Assembly: GCF_025370755.1 (NCBI RefSeq)
Contig: NZ_JAMXFC010000026.1
Span: 1-64,000, forward strand
Source: Laspinema sp. D2d
Lineage (GTDB): Bacteria > Cyanobacteriota > Cyanobacteriia > Cyanobacteriales > Laspinemataceae
Direction of reading: 5' to 3'
DNA: 64,000 nucleotides
In this document: positions 9,028-17,637 of the stretch, piece by piece
How positions within the stretch are numbered: position 1 is the first letter of the stretch
Layout: each line of letters begins with the position of its first letter
Notes under the pieces: generated by a model
What the model was told of the DNA's origin: nothing
Seen by the model: only the letters and a program-made list of their open reading frames with translations
Database searches by the model: none
Program-made: the position numbers and the translations under genes

Positions 9028-9057
9028 ACAAAAAACCGCAGCGTTGCTTCTGCGGTT
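9028..9057 (-). terminator. Attenuator 1 terminator hairpin
   Basis: On the minus strand AACCGCAG (9057-9050) pairs with CTGCGGTT (9041-9034) across an 8-base loop, followed by a U run (9035-9030). The GGTT/AACC end of the 5' arm is shared with the competing 11-bp hairpin at 9054-9101. Confidence 0.85.
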
Positions 9058-9101
9058 CACCAGCGGTTTCCATGTCAAAATGGATTCACGGCTGGTGAAC
9101 C
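9054..9101 (-). promoter_or_regulatory. Attenuator 1 putative antiterminator hairpin
   Basis: GGTTCACCAGC (9101-9091 on the minus strand) and GCTGGTGAACC (9064-9054) form a perfect 11-bp stem. Its 5' arm overlaps the final codons Val-His-Gln-Pro of leader peptide 1, so a ribosome at the stop codon would mask it and a ribosome stalled on the aromatic codons would not. Confidence 0.75.
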
Positions 9102-9142
9102 AAGATAAACCAAAAATAAAAATAGGGGCTGGGGTTTAACAT
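9086..9142 (-). CDS. Leader peptide 1, aromatic-rich (18 aa)
   Basis: ATG at 9142 opens a frame reading MLNPSPYFYFWFILVHQP and ends TGA at 9088-9086. Six consecutive aromatic codons (Tyr-Phe-Tyr-Phe-Trp-Phe) match the three end products of the pathway whose first enzyme is encoded downstream. No clear ribosome binding site is visible. Position relative to the antiterminator and terminator hairpins follows the trp/phe attenuator pattern. Confidence 0.75.
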   Translation of the reverse strand: MLNPSPYFYFWFILVHQP

Positions 9143-9190
9143 GATGATGAGAAATTGATGAGTCAATTGAATGTATGCCTAGATAGCCTA

Positions 9191-9219
9191 AACCTAACAA
9201 AGCTCCAACCCGATGTCAA
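9191..9219 (-). promoter_or_regulatory. Candidate promoter of the aroF leader
   Basis: TTGACA at 9219-9214 on the minus strand is a consensus -35. A weak -10 (TAGGTT, 9196-9191) lies at 17-bp spacing. Transcription would start near 9184, about 40 bases before leader peptide 1. Confidence 0.4.
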
Positions 9220-9317
9220 CCCCCCAATCGGAATAACTTTTAACGGGGATTTCTACCTAGAGAAGCAGTTCCTCGTGACGAGTTTAGGGAACTCCAAAAA
9301 ATAAAACTACTAGGGGA

Positions 9318-9401
9318 GATCCTCCCAACCCCCCTTGGCAAGGGGGGTTTTAGTAATGGGTTAATATAAAGCCCCCCTTGACAAGGGGGGTTGGGGGGAT
9401 C
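9318..9401. repeat. Short element with inverted GATCCnCCCAACCCCCCTTG arms
   Basis: Two arms in opposite orientation (from 9318 and back from 9401) each include AACCCCCCTTG.CAAGGGGGG. They form an 84-bp element of the same family as the repeats near 2.7 and 11.7 kb. It lies between the exporter ATPase gene and the aroF leader. Confidence 0.8.
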
Positions 9402-9424
9402 AATTCGGTATTTTGTAATAAGGT

Positions 9425-10717
9425 TTAATCCTGATGATGAATCACTTTCCAATTCCGGGGCTGATAAAACAGACAGCGGCTGGTTACTTTATTAGATTTG
9501 ACGGTAAATCTAAATGATTCTACAATATCCAAAGATTTCACCCCGGTTCTGATATAAATCTTGGCACTGTATGCACCGGGAACTAATCCGCAGTGCGGCA
9601 AGTGCATCTGAATTTCCACGCGTCCCGGGGAGATGTCCAACAACTCATTATCACTGGCTGTCGTCAGATATAATACATACTCGCGATCGCCCCCTAATCC
9701 GGTGAGTAAAAACCCCAAATTGGCATTATCAAAATACCCGGCTGACTTACATTCGACGGATAAATAAGCCGGTTCCCCAGAATGGACATATTCTAAAATA
9801 TTTCCGGCTTCATCTTTAAAACAAACCTGGGTAATATCTAACCCCATGCTTTCCTTCGGAGATTTGGGCGGGAGTACCATTGCACCCGTTGCTTTATCTG
9901 TGCCACTCAAACAGAGGTCTTCTTCATAATGGCGAATCACTGACTCCGTTTCTCCCGAGGTAATCAGTTGGCCTTTTTTCAAATAAATCGAGCGATCGCA
10001 AACATTTAGCAAACTGTGGGAATTATGGGATACCAGAATAAACGCAGTCCCCGTTTCCCGCAATTCAGCCAACCGTCGATGACACTTAATTTTAAACTTG
10101 ACATCCCCGACAGCTAACACCTCATCAATCAGTAAAATATCGGGATTAATATGAGCCGCACAAGCAAATCCTAAACGCGCTGCCATCCCTGAACTATAGG
10201 TTTGTACCGGCGCATCAATGGCATCGGCAATCTCTGCAAATTCTACCACTTCATCAAATCGTTCCTCAATTTCTCGGGTGGGTAATCCCAAAATTGACAT
10301 ATTGGCATAAATATTTTCTCGCCCGGTTAAAATCGGATTAAATCCTGCTCCCAACGCAATTAAAGGCGCGACTCGTCCTCTAATTTTCACCGAACCCGTA
10401 TCGGGATGAATTAACCCACTAATAATCCGTAATAGGGTGCTTTTTCCGGCTCCATTTGCTCCCACCAATCCCAGGGCTTCCCCCTTTCTGAGTTGGAACT
10501 CAATATCGCGCAACGCCCAAAATTCCCCCTCTCGCAGCACATCGCTTTTTCGGCCCCCACCGATTAATTCCGCCGCAATATCTCGTACCCCATAAAGCAA
10601 CGATTTCTTTAAATTTCGGCAAAATTTCTTAGACAGATTTTCCACGGAAACCAACAAATCAGAATCATTGGAAGGAGGGGAGGTAAACTCTTGTTGTTTC
10701 AATTCTTCAATTATCAT
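9425..10717 (-). CDS. Polysaccharide ABC exporter, ATP-binding subunit (Wzt/TagH type)
   Basis: The frame is open to 10813, but the ATG at 10717 overlaps the permease stop codon (TGATG), so this start is preferred (430 residues). The nucleotide-binding domain has GLVGANGAGKSTLLRIISG (Walker A), QTYSSGMAARLGFA (signature, degenerate) and PDILLIDEVLAVGD (Walker B). The C-terminal 170 residues resemble the beta-sandwich Wzt C-terminal domain, which in O-antigen exporters recognises the modified end of the glycan. It pairs with the adjacent permease to export a lipid-linked surface polysaccharide across the inner membrane. Translational coupling is implied by the overlap. Confidence 0.93.
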   Translation of the reverse strand: MIIEELKQQEFTSPPSNDSDLLVSVENLSKKFCRNLKKSLLYGVRDIAAELIGGGRKSDVLREGEFWALRDIEFQLRKGEALGLVGANGAGKSTLLRIISGLIHPDTGSVKIRGRVAPLIALGAGFNPILTGRENIYANMSILGLPTREIEERFDEVVEFAEIADAIDAPVQTYSSGMAARLGFACAAHINPDILLIDEVLAVGDVKFKIKCHRRLAELRETGTAFILVSHNSHSLLNVCDRSIYLKKGQLITSGETESVIRHYEEDLCLSGTDKATGAMVLPPKSPKESMGLDITQVCFKDEAGNILEYVHSGEPAYLSVECKSAGYFDNANLGFLLTGLGGDREYVLYLTTASDNELLDISPGRVEIQMHLPHCGLVPGAYSAKIYIRTGVKSLDIVESFRFTVKSNKVTSRCLFYQPRNWKVIHHQD

Positions 10718-11562
10718 CAGGAACTCACTCTCTCGATCGCAAATGGCAAAGCAATTCGGAATCCCACCCAAGTTACCATTAATCCCAGTAAAGTAAACAA
10801 GCTGGCAACCCAAAACCCAGTCTGCTGGGTCAGGATTCCCGTGGTGGCTAACTCTCGGGTAGTGACGAGTAACGGCGTCACGGGATTCAGTTTAACGATG
10901 GTTGCAAAGGTTCCCTCTTGGGGAACAGGATAAACCACGGGAGTAATAAATAACCACAATCCCGTAAGCATGGTTAATCCTTTGGAAACATCTTTATATA
11001 ACAAACCAAGGGGGGCTAATAAAATGCCGAAAAAGGTCCCAAGTAAAATTAAATGAATTAAGGCAACTGGGGCTAAAATGACCGTCCAACTGACCGGCAC
11101 TTGAAATATTAGAAATAACGCGCAAATTAAAATCATTTTGATGCCAAAATTAAACCCCACTTCCCCTAATTTGGCTAAAATCAAAGCTTCGCGGGGAAAT
11201 TTAACTCGGGCTAACATGGGTTTAGCATCGGAAGAAGCTTGCACTGGACCTTGTAAAGATTCAATAAAGGTTTGCCAAAGGGCGGTACTAAACATGACAT
11301 AAGCGGGATAGGGAATGTCAGTTTCGCCAATAGAAATAGCTCTCGCATTTCCCGCTAACGTAAATCCTACTGCCATTGCGATCGGGGGAATAAACGCCCA
11401 AGCAATGCCTAGAAAAGACTGACGATATTGAGCGCTAATATCCCGAACCATCAGCCGCCATGCCAGCGATCGGGCTGCCAACAAATCCCGCCACATTTGA
11501 CGAAACATTCGTTTCGGATGGCGGAGTTCACTTTGGGGAGTATAAATGTATTCGGGTTCCAT
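10717..11562 (-). CDS. Polysaccharide ABC exporter, permease subunit (Wzm/TagG type)
   Basis: The 281-residue ABC-2 type membrane protein has about six hydrophobic segments and the family's typical FLGIAWAFIPPIAMAVGF and TPVVYPVP features. It forms the channel for the ATPase encoded immediately downstream, which starts on its stop codon. Position at the head of the exporter pair and glycosyltransferases upstream on the same strand argue for capsule, O-antigen or exopolysaccharide export. The substrate cannot be told from sequence. Confidence 0.92.
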   Translation of the reverse strand: MEPEYIYTPQSELRHPKRMFRQMWRDLLAARSLAWRLMVRDISAQYRQSFLGIAWAFIPPIAMAVGFTLAGNARAISIGETDIPYPAYVMFSTALWQTFIESLQGPVQASSDAKPMLARVKFPREALILAKLGEVGFNFGIKMILICALFLIFQVPVSWTVILAPVALIHLILLGTFFGILLAPLGLLYKDVSKGLTMLTGLWLFITPVVYPVPQEGTFATIVKLNPVTPLLVTTRELATTGILTQQTGFWVASLFTLLGLMVTWVGFRIALPFAIERVSS

Positions 11563-11691
11563 ATTTCGTTGACTGACTGGAGATTAAGAAAGAACTGGAA
11601 GGGGAAACTATGGGGTTAATCGTACCCTGGAACCTTGCTTTTTTTAAAGTAGACCTTTTGCTAAATACTGATTGTATCCCCCCAACCCCCC

Positions 11692-11813
11692 TTAAAAAGG
11701 GGGGCTTATTGAGGGGAGAGAATTTTGTAGGAAGTCTCTTCCTCCAGGCTCCCCCTTCCTTAAAAAGGGGGGCTTATTGAGGGGAGAGAATTTTGTAGGA
11801 AGTCTCTTCCTCC
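11692..11813. repeat. 54-bp perfect direct repeat, period 68 bp
   Basis: Copies at 11692-11745 and 11760-11813 are identical and each starts TTAAAAAGGGGGGCTTATTG and ends TCTCTTCCTCC. They extend the CCCCCCTT/AAGGGGGG repeat family between the permease gene and the glycosyltransferase gene; 11563-11922 holds no gene. Confidence 0.9.
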
Positions 11814-11922
11814 GGCCTCCCCCTTAAGAAGGGGGACGGGAGGGGGATCGCACACAGAAAAAGGCAGCTAAAACGGTTATTATTTTGCCAGAAATCTAGT
11901 ATTTCAGGATGCTATAAACGGC

Positions 11923-12996
11923 TTAAGATTGGAATAACGAGGGCTGGGGTATGTTCTGTTCCTCCGGTTGAGTTTCCGTTGCCATTATGGGTTTAATTGG
12001 GATGGGTTCAGATTGCTGTTTGACGTAGCGATCGGTCAAGTAACGGTTGAGCAACTTATCCAAAGGATAGAGAATCCGGCGCTCAAAAAAGCCACTTTTA
12101 ATCCCAAAGGTCAACCGTTCACTTAACGGCATTAAAATTGACTTTCTCCGCCGCCATCCCATGCGTTTATACTTGACTTGAAAATAAGCATCTTCGTCCA
12201 GATTCCATTTATCCCGTAAGCGGTGCAAACTATTCAACTGCCACGCATCACTCCAGCGCAGCATATAGAAGGGTAAATCGGTCCATTCTAGGGGAGGACC
12301 GGGAACATAAGTCACTAGGGATGCTGGCTCAAAATAGACCGTTTCTCCCGCTTCTCGGACACTCATACAAAAGTCCAGATGTTCTTTGGTGTTCAGCATT
12401 GCTTCATCCAAAGGTCCCAGGCGATCGAATATCGAACAGCGCACCAAAACGCAGTGAAATTCCGCTAGTTCCGTTTCCTGTCGCTGGAGTTCGTCGCGCA
12501 CTTCCGCCACCCGCTTCCCTTGTTTATACATTTTTTCCCGCAGTCGGCGTCGGGGACTCTCCCCATGATTATCGGTCCAAATATGGGACTCTCCTCCAGC
12601 AAAATGGATGATTTCATGAACGGGTTTATCTTGACACATTAAAGGACCAACAACGGTGGCATGGGTTTCTTCCGCGCAGTCGATCAATCGTTCCAACCAT
12701 CCGGGACTGACAATGACATCGTTATCCAGGAAGGCGACATATTTGGTTTTAACTTGACTCAAGCCAATATTGCGACTCTTATTTGGGGATAAATAGCGAT
12801 TAACTCGAATCAAGTTAAACCCATGTAATAGGGCTTGTTCTTCTAAATACTGGCGCACTCCATCAGGAGAATTGCCATCCACATAAACTAATTTAAAGGG
12901 AATATTCGTGTATTGATAAATGCTTTCCAGGGATTCCCGGGTACAACTAAATCGTTCCCGAGGAACAATAACAAGAGTCACTAGCGGTTCAGTCAT
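11923..12996 (-). CDS. Family 2 glycosyltransferase
   Basis: The 357-residue protein has a GT-A fold: LVIVPRERFSCTRESLESI at the start, LVYVDGNSPDGVRQYL, and the metal-binding DxD-like FLDNDVIVSPGWLERL at about residues 90-105. A C-terminal basic region (KRMGWRRRKS) could lie at the membrane surface. AAGGAGAAC precedes the ATG at good spacing. It is the first of three glycosyltransferases behind the exporter genes, likely adding sugars to the exported glycan. Donor and acceptor are unknown. Confidence 0.88.
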   Translation of the reverse strand: MTEPLVTLVIVPRERFSCTRESLESIYQYTNIPFKLVYVDGNSPDGVRQYLEEQALLHGFNLIRVNRYLSPNKSRNIGLSQVKTKYVAFLDNDVIVSPGWLERLIDCAEETHATVVGPLMCQDKPVHEIIHFAGGESHIWTDNHGESPRRRLREKMYKQGKRVAEVRDELQRQETELAEFHCVLVRCSIFDRLGPLDEAMLNTKEHLDFCMSVREAGETVYFEPASLVTYVPGPPLEWTDLPFYMLRWSDAWQLNSLHRLRDKWNLDEDAYFQVKYKRMGWRRRKSILMPLSERLTFGIKSGFFERRILYPLDKLLNRYLTDRYVKQQSEPIPIKPIMATETQPEEQNIPQPSLFQS

Positions 12997-13063
12997 GGTT
13001 AAGTTCTCCTTAAACTATCGGTTAACAACTTGGTAAGTTGGGATAAAAATAAAATTTTTTAGA

Positions 13064-14359
13064 TTATTCATTTTGGACGGCAATCAACGAAGAGAGTTGG
13101 GGGGATTGGGCTGTTGGCGGGCCGTTGAATGCCTGGTGATAAATATCCAGTAGGCGATCATTGAGGGGGTTAATATTGTAGTTGTTTTCTACTTCCCTGC
13201 GCCCCGCTTGACCCAGTTGAAACCACAATTCTGGATGTTCAATCAGGAACTTGATTTTCTCCGCTAATCCCTGAGTATCTCGTTCCGGAACAAGATACCC
13301 GGAAATCCCATCCCGGACTAATTCTGGAATTCCTCCATGATAGGTACTAATCACCGGCAATCCCATCGCCATTGCTTCTTTTAAAACATTAATGGGTGCA
13401 TCACAGTCGCCATCGGCAGCGGTGACACTCGGGGCCATAAACAGATGAATATTTGCCAAAATTTCTTGAATTTCGGGTTGCGTTTTCCAGCCGAGTAACT
13501 GGACTGAATCCTTGACTCTCAGTTCATCAATTAAGTGTTTTAATTTAGCTTTTAAAGGACCATCCCCAATAATTTGAAAGGTTAAATTAGGATAGGCTGG
13601 AAGCAGTTGAGCCACGGCGCGAATTGCGTATTCAATTCCCTTTTTTTCACTCAGTCGTCCCGTAGTGGCAATGCGGATTTTTCCATCGGCAGGAGGGCGA
13701 GGAGGGGAGAAGGTAAAATCCCGAGGTTCGAGTCCCGAACGGACTACAGCGAGGCGATTCGGGTCACAGCCAATGCGGATGAGTTCACGCTTGAAATAGT
13801 CGCAGTTGGTCATGAAAAAATCGCCTTGTTTAAACAGGGTTTCATAAACGCGATCGCCATGTTCCCGCAGATACAGGCTAATATCAAATCCTCGAAAGGT
13901 GGTGACTAATTTAGCGGAAGGGAAGCAAATATCCCGAAAAGAAATCCCCCGTAATCCTAAATCCCCAAATTGACAGTGAATGATGTCATAAGGTTCTTTG
14001 TCTAGGGTGGGGAGGGCGACATGGAGTAACCAAAAGGTTGCTGCTGACGTACCATATTTAAAAACGTTGAGTGATCGCCACACTACGCCGGGATTCTTGG
14101 AGAAATTCACGGCGAATAATTTTATCCCATTCAGCCAACGGACGGCATAATTAGAACTAATTTCCGGTAAAGGATAGGTGCGCTCAAGTAGCTGATATTT
14201 CTCTACATCCGGATGCACCTTTTCCAAGTTTTTTGGGGGGATACCTTCCAGAGGATAAATATCTACCTCATGATGGCGATCGATTAAGCCGGTAATCTGA
14301 TTGAGGATGAAAGTTTGGGATAATACAGGAAAGTGACGGACAATAAAGGCTATTCTCAT
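13064..14359 (-). CDS. Family 4 glycosyltransferase
   Basis: The 431-residue protein is a GT-B enzyme resembling colanic-acid type transferases. It begins MRIAFIVRHFPVLSQTFILNQI, has the nucleotide-sugar domain IATTGRLSEKKGIEYAIRAVAQL, then GDGPLKAKLKHLI, and the EX7E-like APSVTAADGDCDAPINVLKEAMAMGLPVISTYHGGIPELV motif. This last segment is the usual donor-binding site of GT4 retaining enzymes. It is on the same strand as its neighbours, with gaps of 67 and about 170 bp. Likely acts in the same surface-glycan pathway. Confidence 0.9.
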   Translation of the reverse strand: MRIAFIVRHFPVLSQTFILNQITGLIDRHHEVDIYPLEGIPPKNLEKVHPDVEKYQLLERTYPLPEISSNYAVRWLNGIKLFAVNFSKNPGVVWRSLNVFKYGTSAATFWLLHVALPTLDKEPYDIIHCQFGDLGLRGISFRDICFPSAKLVTTFRGFDISLYLREHGDRVYETLFKQGDFFMTNCDYFKRELIRIGCDPNRLAVVRSGLEPRDFTFSPPRPPADGKIRIATTGRLSEKKGIEYAIRAVAQLLPAYPNLTFQIIGDGPLKAKLKHLIDELRVKDSVQLLGWKTQPEIQEILANIHLFMAPSVTAADGDCDAPINVLKEAMAMGLPVISTYHGGIPELVRDGISGYLVPERDTQGLAEKIKFLIEHPELWFQLGQAGRREVENNYNINPLNDRLLDIYHQAFNGPPTAQSPQLSSLIAVQNE

Positions 14360-14530
14360 CGTTGTTTCTCATGCCGTGAGGGTTCAACTCAATTTTTTAA
14401 TAAGTTTAATCAGTTTTCTAGGACTGGGCAGACTAGCAGCAGCTTCTGCCTGCCCTGAGTTAGGTTTAAATATAGTAAAGCATCCCCGAATCTAATAATT
14501 TTAAAAAAGGCACTGCAATCAATCGATTTA

Positions 14531-15493
14531 TCAATTTTCCCTGGGCTGACTCAGGTTGGGGTTCCGGTGACTTCTCAATTGAATTCCCGGCCTTCCCTCC
14601 ATCAAGTCCGTGATAAATAACCTAACTTTTTCCCCCGCTTTAACCAGCTTCATCCACATTAAAAGAGCCATAAACTTGAGCTTATAAGTTAAGTGATTGG
14701 GTCTATTATTATGTCCAATTCTAAACCAGATCCGCAAGGGAGGCTTCAAGTCCATGAGGATAAACTGGAGGAGAACTAAGGGAAAATTGGGGCGATCGCG
14801 GTTGAGATGATAAGTAGCCATTGCTACTCTTTTCACCTTTTTTTGAAGTTTTTGCACCGAATCTCGGGCGGGATGACAGATTGTCGCATCAGGGGCAAAA
14901 CTTTGGGCGTAACCCGCTGCAAAAACCCGCTTTCCCCATTCGCGATCGCCTCCAGATTTCAGCATAGAGTTAAATAACCCAACTTGCTCAAACACTTGTT
15001 TATAAGTAAAAACATTGGCGGTTGCCGCAAATTGTTCATGCTCCAGATAATATTCTTGCTGCAAAAAGAACAACCAGTCGTAGAGTTCTGCCGGGTTGGG
15101 ACGGTTGGGAATTTTAAAAGAAAACTGGATAGAACCCCCCACTAATCCACAATTGGGAACACTTAATAAATGGGCTATTCCCTTCTCTAACCAATCGGAC
15201 TGGGGAATACAATCCGCATCCGTAAAAGCCAGAATTTTACCTTTAGCGTGTAAAATTCCTTTATTGCGGGCGGTATAAGAACCCCGAGAAGGTTCTAAGA
15301 GTATTTTGGCTTGCTTAAATGGGCGAACCACTGGCTCCAGACTCTCATCGGATCCATTATCAATGACTAAAACTTCATACAAATGTTTGGGATAAGTCTG
15401 GTTTTCTAATGCCTCTAAACAGAGTCGAAGTCGTTGCGGATCATTTAAAACGGGAATGATAGTAGAAACAAAGGGTTGAGTTTGCTGATTCAT
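14531..15493 (-). CDS. Family 2 glycosyltransferase
   Basis: The frame is open to a TTG at 15514; the ATG at 15493 is preferred (320 residues). The GT-A motifs are STIIPVLNDPQRLRLCLEAL, VLVIDNGSDESLE, and ILAFTDADCIPQSDWLEKG with the DAD metal site. GGDREWGKRVF is the ED/QxxRW-like catalytic region typical of rhamnosyl or processive-type GT2 enzymes. It is the most upstream gene of the polysaccharide cluster. The C-terminal 100 residues contain a hydrophobic stretch and a basic tail. Confidence 0.88.
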   Translation of the reverse strand: MNQQTQPFVSTIIPVLNDPQRLRLCLEALENQTYPKHLYEVLVIDNGSDESLEPVVRPFKQAKILLEPSRGSYTARNKGILHAKGKILAFTDADCIPQSDWLEKGIAHLLSVPNCGLVGGSIQFSFKIPNRPNPAELYDWLFFLQQEYYLEHEQFAATANVFTYKQVFEQVGLFNSMLKSGGDREWGKRVFAAGYAQSFAPDATICHPARDSVQKLQKKVKRVAMATYHLNRDRPNFPLVLLQFILMDLKPPLRIWFRIGHNNRPNHLTYKLKFMALLMWMKLVKAGEKVRLFITDLMEGRPGIQLRSHRNPNLSQPREN

Positions 15494-15514
15494 TCTTTTT
15501 CTCTGATTAACCAA

Positions 15515-16506
15515 AGAAGCGTGAGGATTGGCAAGTCTATTTCCCTTTAGGCAATATATAAAGTTACCCCTACGCAGGATCTTTCCCTAAAAGGCAGACG
15601 ATCTAGGAAGAGTGATTGTCCGCCCAAGTGGAAATCTCCCGATGGGCGATCGACCAATTCTCCTATTTTCTCTCTCTTCCCTCATCGACTCTTGATGATT
15701 AGGATGACCCCTTTCGAGAGCGGTAAAGGAGAGAAAAGAAAAAGGTATGGGACCCTACTTTGAGCCGGCAATAATAAGAATTGACGCTGTAAAAGACTTA
15801 TATTAAGTGTATCTAATCCCCCGCCTAAACTCCTCTACCTGCGGGATGAATTATTAATATTTTATATCTCTAAACCTCCGGTTAAGCCAGCCCTGTGACC
15901 CTACCCGATCGCCCAGGAATAAGGGATTTGCCGCTCCAGATTTTTTACTATTTTTAAAGAAAAATCCGCTATTTTGGGGCCAAATTTTATAGAGTTCCTA
16001 CCCGAAATCTGGAAAGATTACTCTAGGGATTTTTTTAACCGGGCTTTCGTAATACCCCTCATAGCCGCTCTTCTAGCCGCTTCTCCAGGTTCAAAAAGCG
16101 GTTTTTTTTAATATCTTAACCCCAGGTCCGCTTAATTTTTATTCCCCCGGTGAGTGGAGAGCCAATCTATCAAAAGAGGTAACCCCAGGTGATTTTTAAA
16201 TTTAGGCTAATCCGTCAACCCTCCTGGGGTAGAGAGGGTCCCATCTCCGCGCTTTTTGAATTTTAAATCCCCCTCAAGCCTGGGCTAAAGGTATCCGACT
16301 TCATCCCGGTTTCTGGTCTACTTGCAGTCTAATTCTGGGGCGGGACTAGATTTGAACGCTCCAGTGAAGTCTTAAGGTTAAAGTTAGAGAGGAAACGGCT
16401 TGTTGGGGACTCGGTTCACATTAAATCGGGAATAGTTGACTATGAACCGAGATCAGAAATGACTGAATTTAGGTTCGTTTTTAGGGGCAAATAAAAACCC
16501 ATCGAG
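15515..16506. other. Long intergenic region
   Basis: Nearly 1 kb without a coding region. It would contain the promoter of the polysaccharide cluster (minus strand). The only strong structure is the orphan plus-strand terminator at 16076-16109. The motif AACCCCAGG recurs twice (about 16120 and 16180). Confidence 0.5.
16076..16109 (+). terminator. Orphan terminator hairpin
   Basis: GCCGCTT (16076-16082) pairs with AAGCGG(T) (16096-16102), followed by eight T residues. No plus-strand ORF precedes it, so it may end a small RNA. Confidence 0.55.
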
Positions 16507-16914
16507 TTAAGCTTCGTATTCGTCTATGGCTCGATTGGCTTCGGCGTCGGCTAGGGCGTTGTCTGCTCTACGGACGTGTTCAGGAGGGGCGTAGCTTTCA
16601 AATTGATTAAGGAGAGATTTTACTTGGTCATAGAGGGGTTTTAATTCCGGTTTTTTGACGCGATATTGGCCGAGGAGTTGTTTGACCATCAGTTCACTAT
16701 CGGCGCGGAGTTTAACACGGGTTGCCCCCATTTCTAGGGCGGTTTCTAGGCCGAGAATGGCGGCTTGATATTCCGCTTGATTGTTGGTGGTTTCGCCGAG
16801 GTATTTACAGACTTTATTCAAGATATTTCCCTGTTCATCAAGGAGGACTGCACCGGCTCCAGCAGGGCCGGGATTACGGCGAGAGGCTCCGTCTGAATAG
16901 ATTGTGATATACAT
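16507..16914 (-). CDS. RNase HI-family protein
   Basis: The frame extends to 16956, but AAAGGAG lies nine bases before the ATG at 16914, giving 135 residues. The RNase H fold is clear: YSDGASRRNPGPAGAGAV with Asp8, NNQAEYQAAILGL with Glu48, LRADSELMVKQLLG with Asp72, and a C-terminal ADNALADAEANRA supplying the last acidic residue. These form the two-metal site that cuts RNA in RNA-DNA hybrids. This short version is the plant/cyanobacterial type lacking the basic handle. Biological substrate is not shown. Confidence 0.9.
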   Translation of the reverse strand: MYITIYSDGASRRNPGPAGAGAVLLDEQGNILNKVCKYLGETTNNQAEYQAAILGLETALEMGATRVKLRADSELMVKQLLGQYRVKKPELKPLYDQVKSLLNQFESYAPPEHVRRADNALADAEANRAIDEYEA

Positions 16915-17037
16915 GAAAAATGACTCCTTTAGAGGTGAATGGGTATTGTACTGCAAAAGGGAGGGGCGATCGCCAGGATTGGATAATAATTTTATTCAGA
17001 ATTAGATGGAGGAGTGGAGATGCGATCGCCGGATGGA

Positions 17038-17502
17038 TTAGGGATATTCAACAATTAAGGGTCCATGCGGGAGCAACCGGCGATCGGCATGAGCTTTTTT
17101 ATTGAGGGCATGAAAAGAGGCAATGGGAATCTGTTCACTCACCGGCAATTCACTCAGGTTTTCCACTTCCCAAAATACGGCCCAGGTGCTTTTATCGAGT
17201 TGCGCTGAATCGGGGCGAAATCGCTTTTCTCCAGGATATCGACCGCGACGGGAGGGGAGGTGTCCTTGGTAGATGCCATGCCACGCTACGGACATCAGAA
17301 GGGGTTTATCAGAGTCAGAATGGGAGGGGTAGATAAACACTTCTACCCCTTGACCTTTTCTGATTTCATCGGCTTCCCGAAACAGTTCCCAGGAATCACT
17401 TCCGAAGACAACTTTCCCCTCGCGATCGCAAGTTTCCTTGCCGGAAATTAAGTGGGCTTCGGAAACGGGGGCCAGAATTGCAAAGGCTTTGGTGATGGTC
17501 AT
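17038..17502 (-). CDS. Hypothetical protein (154 aa)
   Basis: I do not recognise this protein. It is soluble, rich in aromatic and charged residues (WELFREADEIRKGQGVEVFIYPSHSD, MSVAWHGIYQGHLPSRRGRYPGEKRFRP, WAVFWEVENLSELP). It may be a small beta-rich domain. The ATG at 17502 begins MTITKAFAILAPVSEAH. It lies 81 bp upstream of the ORF boundary of the RNase H gene on the same strand and could share its transcript. Confidence 0.7.
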   Translation of the reverse strand: MTITKAFAILAPVSEAHLISGKETCDREGKVVFGSDSWELFREADEIRKGQGVEVFIYPSHSDSDKPLLMSVAWHGIYQGHLPSRRGRYPGEKRFRPDSAQLDKSTWAVFWEVENLSELPVSEQIPIASFHALNKKAHADRRLLPHGPLIVEYP

Positions 17503-17637
17503 TTAATTTAACATCCTTAGATTTTCAGACTTAAAGGTTACTGGGTTTTCATCCCCGAGTTTTTCAGTTTCCTAAGCTGGTTATTCAAAAAACTGAATTT
17601 TCGGCTAATCTCAGTTTACTGGCTTTCTGGAGACACA

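Noticed and set aside
10718-10813. Longer N-terminus for the exporter ATPase
   Set aside because: The extension lies entirely within the permease coding sequence; the TGATG overlap at 10717 is the normal coupled start.
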